Positions 12,622 through 21,217 of a stretch of DNA of 64,000 nt are shown here, in pieces (position 1 is the first letter of the stretch; each line of letters opens with the position of its first letter). A model generated the notes under the pieces. The model was not told the DNA's origin. It did not search any database and worked only from the letters and a program-made list of their open reading frames with translations. Source of the stretch: G963665925 sp050596425 (GTDB lineage: Bacteria > Bacillota > Clostridia > Peptostreptococcales > Acidaminobacteraceae). The stretch is taken from NCBI RefSeq assembly GCF_050596425.1, contig NZ_CP192292.1, positions 310,001 to 374,000 on the forward strand. The letters run 5' to 3'. The position numbers were made by a program, and so were the translations under genes.

Positions 12622-13122
12622 ATGCTAAAAGAACTATTTAATGCGGGACATGATTTTGAAACGTTTATGCAGGGCGATGAAGGAAAACATGTGGATAACG
12701 TGCGCCACTTTCTAGAGTTATCCTCAGATGCCATGACAGACGTGTTAACAAGTAGAATAAAAGAAATCGAGTCGGCACGACTTGTCGTATTTGGAGAAGT
12801 CTGGTGCCCTGATTGCATGATCAACATGGCTGTCCTTGAGTCTATTCATAGGGTCAATACAAACATTGAATATGCCATTCTTCCACGAGATGGCTATGAG
12901 GACAAGCTTAAGAGCTTAACACCGGACAGTTCAGCCAAGATCCCAACATTTATAGTGGTGGATTCCAATTGGAATGCTAAGGGCATGTTCTTGGAAAAAC
13001 CACAGGTGGTAAAGGACGTTGAAGCTGGTGATGACCAAGTGAAAAGAATTGTCGTTAAACGTGACTATAGAAAAGGAAAATATATTTTAGATACAATTGA
13101 AGAGCTTGTAGAATTACTATAA
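12622..13122 (+). CDS. Thioredoxin-family protein (WCPDC active site)
   Basis: A 166-residue cytoplasmic protein with no signal peptide. The thioredoxin-like core is marked by RLVVFGEVWCPDC (Trp61, Cys62, Cys65) followed by helix-forming sequence, and a likely cis-proline in the KIPTF segment. The first 45 residues are a helical extension. The CPDC pair, rather than CGPC, is typical of a separate group of small thioredoxin-like proteins often annotated only as thioredoxin family. AAGGAGG lies 6 bp before the start. It is the gene before the class II ribonucleotide reductase, but 354 bp and a separate promoter lie between them, so an electron-donor role is only a guess. Confidence 0.88.
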   Translation: MLKELFNAGHDFETFMQGDEGKHVDNVRHFLELSSDAMTDVLTSRIKEIESARLVVFGEVWCPDCMINMAVLESIHRVNTNIEYAILPRDGYEDKLKSLTPDSSAKIPTFIVVDSNWNAKGMFLEKPQVVKDVEAGDDQVKRIVVKRDYRKGKYILDTIEELVELL

Positions 13123-13290
13123 AATAGACAGAAAATCGAATATTTAAGAGGATGAGCTAGAGCTATTTACTGCGGAATGTAGGGATGACTCTAGCTTATT
13201 TAATGAAAAAATTTATAAAGAAAGAACAAAATTAAAATTTAGATTCAAACTTTAGAACTGAAAAAAATCGGCATAAGGACGATTTTCGCA

Positions 13291-13319
13291 TTGTGAACAT
13301 TGGATTTTAATGCTACAAT
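13291..13319 (+). promoter_or_regulatory. nrdJ promoter
   Basis: TTGTGA (13291-13296), a 17-bp spacer and TACAAT (13314-13319), about 160 bp upstream of nrdJ. The -10 hexamer lies inside the first NrdR box, the usual arrangement for repression by promoter occlusion. Confidence 0.6.
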
Positions 13320-13328
13320 ATATTGTGT
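13313..13328 (+). promoter_or_regulatory. NrdR box 1
   Basis: CTACAATATATTGTGT matches the NrdR consensus (ACACWATATNTWGTGT) at all but the first two positions and contains the perfect palindrome ACAATATATTGT. It overlaps the -10 element of nrdJ. Confidence 0.75.
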
Positions 13329-13354
13329 TCGATGCGGAGTATAAACCGATCGAC

Positions 13355-13370
13355 ATACAACATATTGTGC
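13355..13370 (+). promoter_or_regulatory. NrdR box 2
   Basis: ATACAACATATTGTGC matches the NrdR consensus at 13 positions, counting the free N. It is 42 bp (four helical turns) from box 1, one of the spacings expected for paired NrdR boxes. Confidence 0.7.
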
Positions 13371-13374
13371 ATAG

Positions 13375-13417
13375 TGTGAATAACATGTGGATAATATGTT
13401 GATAACCATGTTAATAA
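13375..13417 (+). promoter_or_regulatory. Four phased DnaA-box-like 9-mers in the nrdJ leader
   Basis: Four same-orientation 9-mers start at 13375 (TGTGAATAA), 13386 (TGTGGATAA), 13397 (TGTTGATAA) and 13409 (TGTTAATAA). The second is the exact complement of the consensus DnaA box TTATCCACA; the others differ by one, one and two bases. Spacing is 11, 11 and 12 bp, so all lie on about the same helix face, downstream of the predicted transcription start. Confidence 0.65.
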
Positions 13418-13476
13418 TATTGTTTCTAAAACAATTGATGAATAGTAGAAAATAGTAAAGGTGGAGTGGAGACGTT

Positions 13477-15837
13477 ATGGTACAAGTCATCAAGAGGGAT
13501 GGTCGACTTACGGACTTCAACAAAGAGAAGATCCAAAGAGCGATTGAACTGGCAATGAAAGAAACTGAAAAAGGTCTAGATACAGAATTGAGTCTACTAA
13601 TTTCAGATGAAATCCATAAAATGGTGGATGAAAAAGACACTGTCGAAGTGGAAGATCTACAAGATATGGTAGAATTTTCATTAATGGCAAGTCCAAGAAA
13701 AGATGTTGCGAAGAGATACATAATTTACCGTAACGAGCAAGACAAAACCAGAGTTCGAAGAAAAGATAAGGATAGACTACTCACAGATGACTTCATCAGT
13801 AAGTATAAGCATACAGATTCTCCAATGACACAGCTTGGGAACTTTGTTTATTACCGTACTTATTCAAGATTTCTACCAGAAGAAAAGCGTCGCGAATTCT
13901 GGTGGGAAACTGTTAGAAGAGCTGTTGAATACAACTGTAGTCTTGCACCAACAACGCGTCAAGAAGCAGAAGAGCTATACGACAACATCTTCAATTTAAG
14001 ACAGTTTCTATCGGGTCGTACTTTCTGGGTTGGTCAAACACCGGTTGCTGGACATTATCCTATGTCAAACTACAATTGTTCTTTTCAGATTATTGATAGC
14101 TTTGACTCATTTAGAGATGTATTTTATCTTCTTATGGTGGGATCTGGTGTTGGTGTTAGAATCCTTAATGATGATGTTTCAAAAATGCCTAAAACGCGAG
14201 TTGATTATGAACTCATTCATAAAGATTACACAGCCATTCCACGCTCTGAGAGAGAAGACAGCACAAGTCTTGAGTTCTTCTATAACAACACAGTGAAAAT
14301 CACTGTAGGCGATAGTAAAGAAGGCTGGGTGCAATCACTTGATTACTTCTTCAAGCTTCTTTACAGCAATGAATACAGAAATATCAAGACGATTATTGTG
14401 GACTATGACCACGTGAGACCAAAAGGTGAAAAACTAAAGACATTTGGTGGGACTGCCTCTGGTCATGTGAGTTTGAAAAACATGTTCGAAAAAATCAGCC
14501 GTGTTATTAAGAAGGCTGGTATGCGTGATGGAGCGCAAGATGAAAAGAGACGCATTAAACTTAAGCCAATTGATGCACTTGATATTGCTAATATCATTGG
14601 AGAAAACGTCGTTGTTGGCGGTGTGCGCCGTACGGCGGAAATTGTTCTGGTAGACCAGGATGACAATGAAGCAATCGATGCGAAAACACATCTGTACAAG
14701 CAGGTTGATGGCAAGTGGGAAGTGAACAGAGAACTTCTACACAGACAAATGTCAAACAACTCAATTTACTATAGAAGAAAGCCGACAAGAGAGCGTCTTC
14801 ACTGGCAGCTAGAGCGTATGCGTTATTCTGGAGAGCCGGGATGGGTGAATGCAGAAGCTGGCGAGAAGAGAAGACCAAACTTTAATGGTGTCAATCCATG
14901 CGGTGAAATTCTTCTAGATTCCAAAGGTCTTTGCAACTTGACAACAATCAATGTTTTCGCCTTTGTAAATCCGGATGGTTCACTGGACAAGGAAGGTCTA
15001 TTCAAGGCTCAAAGACAATCAGCAAGAGCTGGTTATAGAATGACTTGTGTTGAACTTGAACTTAACAAATGGGATGAAGTTCAGCAAAGGGACAAACTCA
15101 TTGGTTGTTCCCTAACAGGCTGGCAAGATATGGTCAACGCAACGAAGATGACCAAAGATGACCAGGCTCAGTTGCTTAGAAAGCTAAGAGCTGTTGCAAA
15201 TAATGAAGCCAGCGCATATGCCAATGAACTGGGACTCACAGAACCACTGCTTGTAACAACTGTAAAGCCAGAAGGCACATTGTCACAGTTGCCAACAGTA
15301 TCAAGTGGTGTCCACTATTCACATTCCCCTTACTATATTCGTCGTGTCAGAATTTCAGCAGACGATCCACTGGTGAAGGTATGCGAAGACCTAGGCTACC
15401 CTGTGTTCCCTGAAGTTGGTCAAAAGATGGAAACGTGCTCTACAAAAGTTGTGGAATTCCCTGTTAAAGCACCAGAAGGTACAACTAAGTATGATGTATC
15501 CGCTCTGGAACAACTGGAAAACTATAAAATGTTCATGGAAAACTATGTAGATCACAACTGTTCTATTACCATTCATGTCCGTGAACATGAATGGGACGCT
15601 GTAGAAGAATGGGTTTGGAACAACTGGGACGATACAGTGGCGCTTTCGTTCTTATCCTTAGATGATAACTTCTATGAATTGCTTCCATACGAAGCCATTG
15701 ATGAAGCTGAGTTCATTCGAAGAAAAGAAGAGATGCAAGCCTTTAGACCATCTCTCATTTCTAAATATGAAAAAGAGGAAACTGAGTTTGATATTGGTGC
15801 GGATGGTTGCGAATCTGGTGCATGTCCTGTAAGATAA
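13477..15837 (+). CDS. nrdJ: Adenosylcobalamin-dependent ribonucleoside-triphosphate reductase (class II) with ATP-cone
   Basis: Makes deoxyribonucleotides with a B12-derived radical and needs no oxygen. Residues 1-90 are an ATP-cone (VIKRDGRLTDFNKEKI), an allosteric activity domain. The barrel resembles the monomeric Lactobacillus enzyme: Cys201 in NYNCSF and Cys486 in GLCNLTT match the redox pair, and Cys475 in NPCGEI matches the radical cysteine, with the expected 11-residue distance to Cys486. VGGVRRTAEI is the family-typical segment. The tail CESGACPVR has Cys778 and Cys783, the shuttle pair reduced by thioredoxin. The 786 residues equal the Lactobacillus length plus the ATP-cone. GGTGGAG precedes the start. 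Control by NrdR and perhaps DnaA is predicted from the leader. Confidence 0.95.
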   Translation: MVQVIKRDGRLTDFNKEKIQRAIELAMKETEKGLDTELSLLISDEIHKMVDEKDTVEVEDLQDMVEFSLMASPRKDVAKRYIIYRNEQDKTRVRRKDKDRLLTDDFISKYKHTDSPMTQLGNFVYYRTYSRFLPEEKRREFWWETVRRAVEYNCSLAPTTRQEAEELYDNIFNLRQFLSGRTFWVGQTPVAGHYPMSNYNCSFQIIDSFDSFRDVFYLLMVGSGVGVRILNDDVSKMPKTRVDYELIHKDYTAIPRSEREDSTSLEFFYNNTVKITVGDSKEGWVQSLDYFFKLLYSNEYRNIKTIIVDYDHVRPKGEKLKTFGGTASGHVSLKNMFEKISRVIKKAGMRDGAQDEKRRIKLKPIDALDIANIIGENVVVGGVRRTAEIVLVDQDDNEAIDAKTHLYKQVDGKWEVNRELLHRQMSNNSIYYRRKPTRERLHWQLERMRYSGEPGWVNAEAGEKRRPNFNGVNPCGEILLDSKGLCNLTTINVFAFVNPDGSLDKEGLFKAQRQSARAGYRMTCVELELNKWDEVQQRDKLIGCSLTGWQDMVNATKMTKDDQAQLLRKLRAVANNEASAYANELGLTEPLLVTTVKPEGTLSQLPTVSSGVHYSHSPYYIRRVRISADDPLVKVCEDLGYPVFPEVGQKMETCSTKVVEFPVKAPEGTTKYDVSALEQLENYKMFMENYVDHNCSITIHVREHEWDAVEEWVWNNWDDTVALSFLSLDDNFYELLPYEAIDEAEFIRRKEEMQAFRPSLISKYEKEETEFDIGADGCESGACPVR

Positions 15838-15857
15838 TTTCAACTCAAAACAATATT

Positions 15858-15896
15858 AATAAGCCCTTCGACAAATGTCGAGGGGCTTATTTTCTT
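15858..15896 (+). terminator. Terminator after nrdJ
   Basis: A 16-bp stem with a single G-T pair (15858-15873 with 15876-15891) and a 2-nt loop, then TTTTCTT. Confidence 0.9.
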
Positions 15897-15940
15897 GGAA
15901 GGAATGACTTAATATATGGGCCAAAGGTCTTAGATTTTTA

Positions 15941-15969
15941 TTGACAAAAGCCCAAAACTTCGATAATCT
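15941..15969 (+). promoter_or_regulatory. Promoter of the diguanylate cyclase gene
   Basis: Consensus TTGACA (15941-15946), a 17-bp spacer and TAATCT (15964-15969). An inverted repeat CTTAGAT (15929-15935) and ATCTAAG (15966-15972) flanks the core promoter. Confidence 0.7.
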
Positions 15970-16016
15970 AAGCGTGGACTTAATGATAACCATTCTCAAC
16001 GAAAGTGAGGAATTCA

Positions 16017-17099
16017 GTGAAATCGGAAAGAAGTAGTGAGAGTCGACTCATAGAGGAACTGTATTTAGGTCTACAGCTTGTTTTAACTTTGTTCCTATTA
16101 AATTTGGTGTTTCCCGTACTGGGCAAGACAAACCAGACATCAAAAGTGATGTTTGTTTCAGTATTTGTTCTGTATGTGTTTGGAAAGATTGTCTATTATG
16201 CGAAGACCGTTATTATTGACAATAGGGAGATGAAAAATCCTCCTAGCCGCACACTAACACTCATTGACGGAGCCTTTGTCTTTTGGGTCATCGCCTTGGA
16301 GTGGACTCTTGGTCATAATATAATTTCTCTTTTTTATGTGTACGTTCTGATTCAGGGCATTCGCTATCAGGGAAAAAGCCCCTGGCTCTTTTCTATTCCA
16401 CCTGCGCTCATACATATAGGTCTCATCACAGGACAAATGGAAGAGTCCATCTTACAAGTGGAACATATTATCGAAATCCTCTTGTATTTTGTGATCGTAA
16501 TTATTATTGATATTCCATTTAAGCAGATTTACAAATTGAATGAAGAAAAGCAATCCTATTACGAGGCCTTACAAAGAACAAATGATGAACTCGAACGAAT
16601 GGCAACAACGGACTATTTAACGGCCCTTAGCAACCATCAGTCCTTCTACAGCTATTTTGATGAATTAAAGCTTCAGGCCATGCGAAAGAACTTTCCAATC
16701 AGCTTGATATTTATGGATATTGATGACTTCAAACACATCAACGATACATACGGTCACTTATCAGGGGATCAGATATTAAAGGAACTTGCTGACATTATCA
16801 AGACCTGCATCCGCAGGACAGATTTTGCTGCAAGATATGGTGGAGAGGAATTTGCTGTGATTTTACCCAATACAAACCTCGATGTTGCTGTCAAACTATC
16901 GGAGAGGATACGTAAAAAGGTCGAGTCCAATCGGTTCGAAGCAGGAAACAGTGCGATCAATGTAACCATTAGTATAGGTGCTGATACATTTAAGCCTGAA
17001 CATGCCTGCAACTGCCTGTATGATTTTATAAACAAAGTGGATATGCTTTTGTATAAAGCCAAGAATAATGGGAAAAACCAAGTGCAGTACACCAAGTAA
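16017..17099 (+). CDS. Membrane diguanylate cyclase (GGDEF domain)
   Basis: Synthesises cyclic di-GMP from GTP. The first 185 residues hold about six hydrophobic segments and form an integral membrane sensor without a recognised ligand domain. A short coiled coil (NDELERMATTDYLTALSN) leads to the GGDEF domain. The active site is GGEEF at 275-279, with the substrate motif DIDDFKHINDTYGH, and the inhibitory I-site RxxD is present at 266-269, five residues before it. It is therefore predicted to be active and product-inhibited. GTG 16005 is open, but AGTGAGG at 16004-16010 fits GTG 16017 with 6-nt spacing, so the latter is chosen (360 residues). It has its own promoter. No EAL or PilZ gene is nearby. 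Confidence 0.9.
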   Translation: MKSERSSESRLIEELYLGLQLVLTLFLLNLVFPVLGKTNQTSKVMFVSVFVLYVFGKIVYYAKTVIIDNREMKNPPSRTLTLIDGAFVFWVIALEWTLGHNIISLFYVYVLIQGIRYQGKSPWLFSIPPALIHIGLITGQMEESILQVEHIIEILLYFVIVIIIDIPFKQIYKLNEEKQSYYEALQRTNDELERMATTDYLTALSNHQSFYSYFDELKLQAMRKNFPISLIFMDIDDFKHINDTYGHLSGDQILKELADIIKTCIRRTDFAARYGGEEFAVILPNTNLDVAVKLSERIRKKVESNRFEAGNSAINVTISIGADTFKPEHACNCLYDFINKVDMLLYKAKNNGKNQVQYTK

Positions 17100-17174
17100 A
17101 TGTTAAGAGTTCTTCATACATTCCATTATAAAAAATGATACAATAAAAGTAGAATTATTTTGGGAGGCGAAGTA

Positions 17175-17990
17175 ATGAATACAAAACGTATGATGGACAT
17201 AGCCCTTAATTTAGCGGGCTTAACGGAAGTTCCTGTAGACTCAGGCATTCATGTCGAAGGAACAGACATTAAAAAAGTGCTTATCGGTGTGGATATGGAT
17301 ACGCCGGAACTTATGCTTGGTGATAAACTAGGCGTCGATTGTGTTGTGAGCCACCATCCAATGGCAGGCACACAAATTATTGATTTTGCAAAGGTTATGG
17401 ATATTCAAATTGACAAAATGGTCGAGTTTGGTGTTCCAATCAACCGTGCTCAAAAAGTCCTGAGAAAGAAGACCAGTTCTGTAGAGTTGAACTCTCATGT
17501 TCGTAATTTTGACAGACCATCTTCAGCAGCAAGACTGCTCAATATGCCTTATATGAACATTCACCTACCAGCTGATATAATTGGTGAAAATATTATGCAG
17601 GCTTATTTGAACGAAAAGGCACAAAGCAATCCAAAGATCACTCTACAAGACATTGTCGATGCAATCAATGATTTTGAAGAGTACAAAGAGACACTGGCCA
17701 AACCTGTGATTCGGGTAGGTGGTCCAAAGGATTATGCTGGAAAAATTGCAGTTCTATTTGCTGGTGGAACAAACGGCGGTGCTGCGGTGTATAAGTCTTA
17801 CTTTGATGCAGGCGTCGGAACCATTATAGCAATGCATGTGCCTGAAGATGTAAAAAAAGCTGTTGAAGAGCAAGGTATAGGCAATATAATTGTGGCAGGA
17901 CATATGGCAAGTGATTCCATCGGCTTGAATAAGATTGTTGAAGCTTGGGAAAAAGAAGGGCTTGAAGTAACAAAAATGTCAGGTCTTTAA
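17175..17990 (+). CDS. Nif3-like dinuclear metal centre protein
   Basis: Member of the NIF3/YbgI/YqfO family, a toroidal hexamer with two metal ions per subunit, often named GTP cyclohydrolase 1 type 2-like. Function is not settled. Seen here are VVSHHPMAG, whose paired histidines are metal ligands, ELNSHVRNFD in the middle, and the C-terminal GHMASDSIGLNKIVEAWE metal-binding helix. The 271 residues make a short form without the inserted PII-like domain of YqfO. A TTG at 17160 is open, but GGGAGGCG falls inside that extension, so ATG 17175 is used. It is followed by a strong terminator. Confidence 0.87.
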   Translation: MNTKRMMDIALNLAGLTEVPVDSGIHVEGTDIKKVLIGVDMDTPELMLGDKLGVDCVVSHHPMAGTQIIDFAKVMDIQIDKMVEFGVPINRAQKVLRKKTSSVELNSHVRNFDRPSSAARLLNMPYMNIHLPADIIGENIMQAYLNEKAQSNPKITLQDIVDAINDFEEYKETLAKPVIRVGGPKDYAGKIAVLFAGGTNGGAAVYKSYFDAGVGTIIAMHVPEDVKKAVEEQGIGNIIVAGHMASDSIGLNKIVEAWEKEGLEVTKMSGL

Positions 17991-18020
17991 ACATTCATAT
18001 TAGTAAGTGAAGAGAATTTT

Positions 18021-18050
18021 AGGAGATGTCTAATTAGACATCTCCTTTTT
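18021..18050 (+). terminator. Terminator after the Nif3-like gene
   Basis: A perfect 13+13 bp palindrome (18021-18046) whose last T runs into TTTT. Confidence 0.9.
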
Positions 18051-18305
18051 AAGTGGATGAAATAACTTTTATTTGACTGAGGGTTTAATATGTCTATGCA
18101 TACGCGACGCATTAAAAAAATACAGGTCTAATTATTGAATGAAACCATAGAAAAACACGGCATAAATATGTACAAAACGCAACATAAGACAGACTAAAAA
18201 GAATATTTAGAAAATTATAATAAATGGAAAGGGTTTTCACAGGTTTATGTAGAATTAGATACCTTACACCAATTAAAAGGAACACATATAAGGAGGAAAA
18301 GCGAC

Positions 18306-20375
18306 ATGAGGGATTATAAAGTTGACAAAATTCGTAACGTTGCGTTGTTAGGACACGGTGGAAGTGGCAAGACAACTTTAACTGAAGCTGTTCTCTATAC
18401 ATTGGGTAAGACAAAAAGAATGGGTAAGGTTGAAGAAGGCAACACAGTTTCGGATTTTGACAAAGAAGAAATGACACGCGGTTTTTCTATTGGCGCATCT
18501 GTTATTCCTGTTGAATGGAATAATTCTAAATACAATATATTAGACACACCAGGTTATTTTGATTTCGTGGGTGATGTATTCAGTTCTCTTCGTGTATCAG
18601 GAGGATCAATTATTATGGTCGACGCAACTTCGGGCGTCGAGGTTGGTACAGAAAAGGCATGGACGTTTACGGAAAAGCGTAATATGCCTAAAATCATCTT
18701 TGTAAATAAGATGGACAAAGACAATGTAAATTACGTGAAGATTCTTCGCGAGCTAAAAGATAAATTTGGTAAGAAAATAGCACCATTTTGTGTTCCGATG
18801 GGAGAAGGTCCTGATTTTAAAGGTTTTATAAATGTAGTAGACCTCGTTGGGCGTGAGTTCAATGGTAAAGAATGTGTGGATGTTGAAATCCCAGCAGAGT
18901 ATGAAGCAAGAATTAATCCTGTTCGAGACATCTTGATTGAAGCTGTGGCGGAAACAGATGAAGAAATGATGGAGAAGTATTTTGAAGGGGAAGAATTCAC
19001 AATCGATGAAATCCACGAAGGCCTGAGAAAAGGCGTTTTAGCAGGTGAAATCGTTCCAGTTCTACTTGGATCTGCTGAAAAACAGATCGGCATACATACT
19101 TTGCTCAACATGGTTTATGACTATATGCCAACACCTTGGGACATGCACCAAGAAGGCTATGAAGGCGTAAATCCAGAATCGGAACAAACAGAAGTTAGAA
19201 TGGTTGATGAAAAAGAACCTTTCTCAGCCTTTGTATTTAAAACAATCGCCGATCCATTCATCGGTAAGATTTCGCTCTTCAAAGTGTATTCTGGTTCCCT
19301 TACAAAAGATACGGAAATCGTGAATGCCAACAAGGGTGAAGGTGAAAAAATGAACTCTATTTTCCAGTTGAGCGGTAAGGAGCAGCTGGAATGTCAAAAA
19401 ATAACGGCTGGGGATATTGCAGCCATTGCCAAACTGTCTGTTACTGAAACAGGAGACACCCTTTGCGAAAAAGGACATCCAATCGTTTATCCGGGCATAA
19501 ACCTTCCAAAACCTTGTTTGTTTATGGCAGTTCAGCCTAAGTCAAAAGGTGATGAGGATAAAATTGGGACATCTCTACACAGATTGTCTGAAGAAGATCC
19601 GTCCTTCATTATTGAAAGACCAAAAGAGACACATCAAATGCTCATCGGTGGTCAGGGCAATATGCAGGTTCAAGTTATTGTCAATAAATTGAAAAACAAC
19701 TTTGGCGTTGAAGTGGATCTGATTGACCCTAAAGTGGCTTATAGAGAAACCATTAAAGGAACTGCGACAGTACAAGGCAAGCATAAGAAACAATCTGGTG
19801 GTTCAGGGCAGTATGGGGATGTTCATATAAAATTTGAGCCATCTACAGAACCTTTTGTATTTGAAGAGAAAATATTTGGGGGCTCAGTGCCAAAGCAGTA
19901 CATTCCTGCTGTTGAAAAAGGATTGAAAGATTCTCTTGAAAAAGGCATCCTTGCAGGTTTCCCTGTTGTAAATGTTAAAGCCACTTTGTTGGATGGATCT
20001 TACCATGCCGTAGATTCAAGCGAGATGGCCTTTAAAACAGCTGCACATATTGCGTTTAGAAAGGGTATGGAACAAGCTCGGCCAGTGTTACTGGAACCAA
20101 TTATGAGTGTTGAGATTTATATTCCAGATGAATACATGGGTGATATTATGGGGGATATGAATAAGCGTCGAGGACGTATTCTTGGTATGGAACCTCATGA
20201 AAAAGGCTTCCAAAAAGTTATTGCTGAAGCGCCACAGTCGGAAATGTTCAAATATGCCACTGAACTTCGTTCTATGACTCAAGCACGTGGTTTCTTCAAT
20301 ATGAAGTTTGAGAGATATGAAGAAGTGCCTATGCAAATAGCCGTTAAAGTTATAGACAAGGAAAAGGTAGAATAG
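18306..20375 (+). CDS. EF-G-like translational GTPase (second EF-G paralogue)
   Basis: A 689-residue protein with all five EF-G domains, but its P-loop is GHGGSGKT (near residue 17) instead of the AHIDAGKT of the canonical EF-G that begins at 63317. G3 is DTPGYFD and G4 NKMD. This P-loop and DFDKEEMTRGFSI in switch I are hallmarks of the EF-G-like/EF-G2 group, whose members bind ribosomes and GTP but are not the main translocase. Its task is unproven. AAGGAGGAAAA precedes the start. It is flanked by terminators, so it is probably monocistronic. The 255 bp upstream include TATAAT at 18216 without a clear -35. Confidence 0.88.
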   Translation: MRDYKVDKIRNVALLGHGGSGKTTLTEAVLYTLGKTKRMGKVEEGNTVSDFDKEEMTRGFSIGASVIPVEWNNSKYNILDTPGYFDFVGDVFSSLRVSGGSIIMVDATSGVEVGTEKAWTFTEKRNMPKIIFVNKMDKDNVNYVKILRELKDKFGKKIAPFCVPMGEGPDFKGFINVVDLVGREFNGKECVDVEIPAEYEARINPVRDILIEAVAETDEEMMEKYFEGEEFTIDEIHEGLRKGVLAGEIVPVLLGSAEKQIGIHTLLNMVYDYMPTPWDMHQEGYEGVNPESEQTEVRMVDEKEPFSAFVFKTIADPFIGKISLFKVYSGSLTKDTEIVNANKGEGEKMNSIFQLSGKEQLECQKITAGDIAAIAKLSVTETGDTLCEKGHPIVYPGINLPKPCLFMAVQPKSKGDEDKIGTSLHRLSEEDPSFIIERPKETHQMLIGGQGNMQVQVIVNKLKNNFGVEVDLIDPKVAYRETIKGTATVQGKHKKQSGGSGQYGDVHIKFEPSTEPFVFEEKIFGGSVPKQYIPAVEKGLKDSLEKGILAGFPVVNVKATLLDGSYHAVDSSEMAFKTAAHIAFRKGMEQARPVLLEPIMSVEIYIPDEYMGDIMGDMNKRRGRILGMEPHEKGFQKVIAEAPQSEMFKYATELRSMTQARGFFNMKFERYEEVPMQIAVKVIDKEKVE

Positions 20376-20414
20376 GTCACACCATAAGGTTAAACCATTA
20401 AATGTATACGAAAT

Positions 20415-20450
20415 AAAGGGTTATCGATCTTTCGATAACCCTTTGCTTTT
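20415..20450 (+). terminator. Terminator after the EF-G-like gene
   Basis: A 13-bp perfect stem (20415-20427 with 20432-20444) with a TCTT loop, followed by GCTTTTG. Confidence 0.85.
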
Positions 20451-20584
20451 GCACGAGCACAAGAGAAACAAGCTGTATTCATTTCATAAGCCAAGACCAC
20501 ATAAGTATAATTGAGCATGGACGAGACAGGTTGTAAGAAGGCCTTATTTGTGTGTAAGAATTTGAATGAGAATACTGTGAGCCT

Positions 20585-20612
20585 GTGACATCCCCCTAAA
20601 AAAAGGTATAAT
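20585..20612 (+). promoter_or_regulatory. Promoter of the mcsA-mcsB-clpC-radA-disA operon
   Basis: GTGACA (20585-20590), a 16-bp spacer and TATAAT (20607-20612). The leader has a small hairpin TTCCCT/AGGGAA (20632-20648). No tandem GGTCAAA heptads, the CtsR operator, are visible here. Confidence 0.6.
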
Positions 20613-20665
20613 AGAAATATGCAAACTCTTGTTCCCTTTTTGAGGGAAAGTCGGTGAGGTGAATT

Positions 20666-21217
20666 ATGAAATGTCAGCACTGTAATAAAAATCAGGCCAG
20701 TATTGAGCTCAGTCAAGTTGTGGATGGAACAAAGGAAATCCTACATATATGTGAAAGCTGCGCACAGAAAATGAAACCATCGTCTCCACTTGTGAAAAGT
20801 GGTTTTATGTCAGGCCTACTGGATACAATAAATAGTTCAGCCCTTCAAGTCAATTACATAAAGACCACTGCATGTGGTGCATGTGGTATGACCTATGGAA
20901 GGTATAAGGAGCTTGGACAACTGGGGTGTTTCGCATGCTATGAAGCCTTTGGCGAAAAGTTGAATCCACTCATACGACGTATACATGGAAGTGACCGTCA
21001 CACGGGTAAAATGCCTGTGAAATATAGGGGAAGCGCTAAAATTCAAAAGGAGGTTGTCCGTTTAAGAGGACAACTTGATCAGGCCATTCGCAGGGAAGCC
21101 TTTGAAGAAGCCGCCATGCTTCGGGATAGGATTCGAGTCTTAGAGCAAACAATTAAAGACAACAAGTTCACCAAGAAGCCAGAAAGAAATGGGGGAACAG
21201 AAGATGACGAAAAATAA
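20666..21217 (+). CDS. mcsA: McsA, zinc-binding partner of McsB
   Basis: In Bacillus, McsA binds and activates the arginine kinase McsB and links it to ClpC. This 183-residue protein shows the expected pattern: CQHC near residue 3, CESC near 31, CGAC near 70 and CFAC near 90 for two zinc sites. A C-terminal UVR motif (AFEEAAMLRDRIRVLEQ, near residue 145) ends the fold. GAGGTG lies 6 bp before the start. The last 14 nt overlap mcsB. Normally ctsR precedes it; here it is the first gene of the operon. It looks intact, in contrast to its partner. Confidence 0.93.
   Translation: MKCQHCNKNQASIELSQVVDGTKEILHICESCAQKMKPSSPLVKSGFMSGLLDTINSSALQVNYIKTTACGACGMTYGRYKELGQLGCFACYEAFGEKLNPLIRRIHGSDRHTGKMPVKYRGSAKIQKEVVRLRGQLDQAIRREAFEEAAMLRDRIRVLEQTIKDNKFTKKPERNGGTEDDEK

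Noticed and set aside
13375..13417. Replication origin
   Set aside because: The DnaA-like boxes are just upstream of nrdJ; no dnaA, dnaN or clear unwinding region nearby. A regulatory role is more likely.
13245..13721. 158-codon minus-strand frame
   Set aside because: Covers the nrdJ promoter, boxes and start in antisense; composition reflects the opposite strand.
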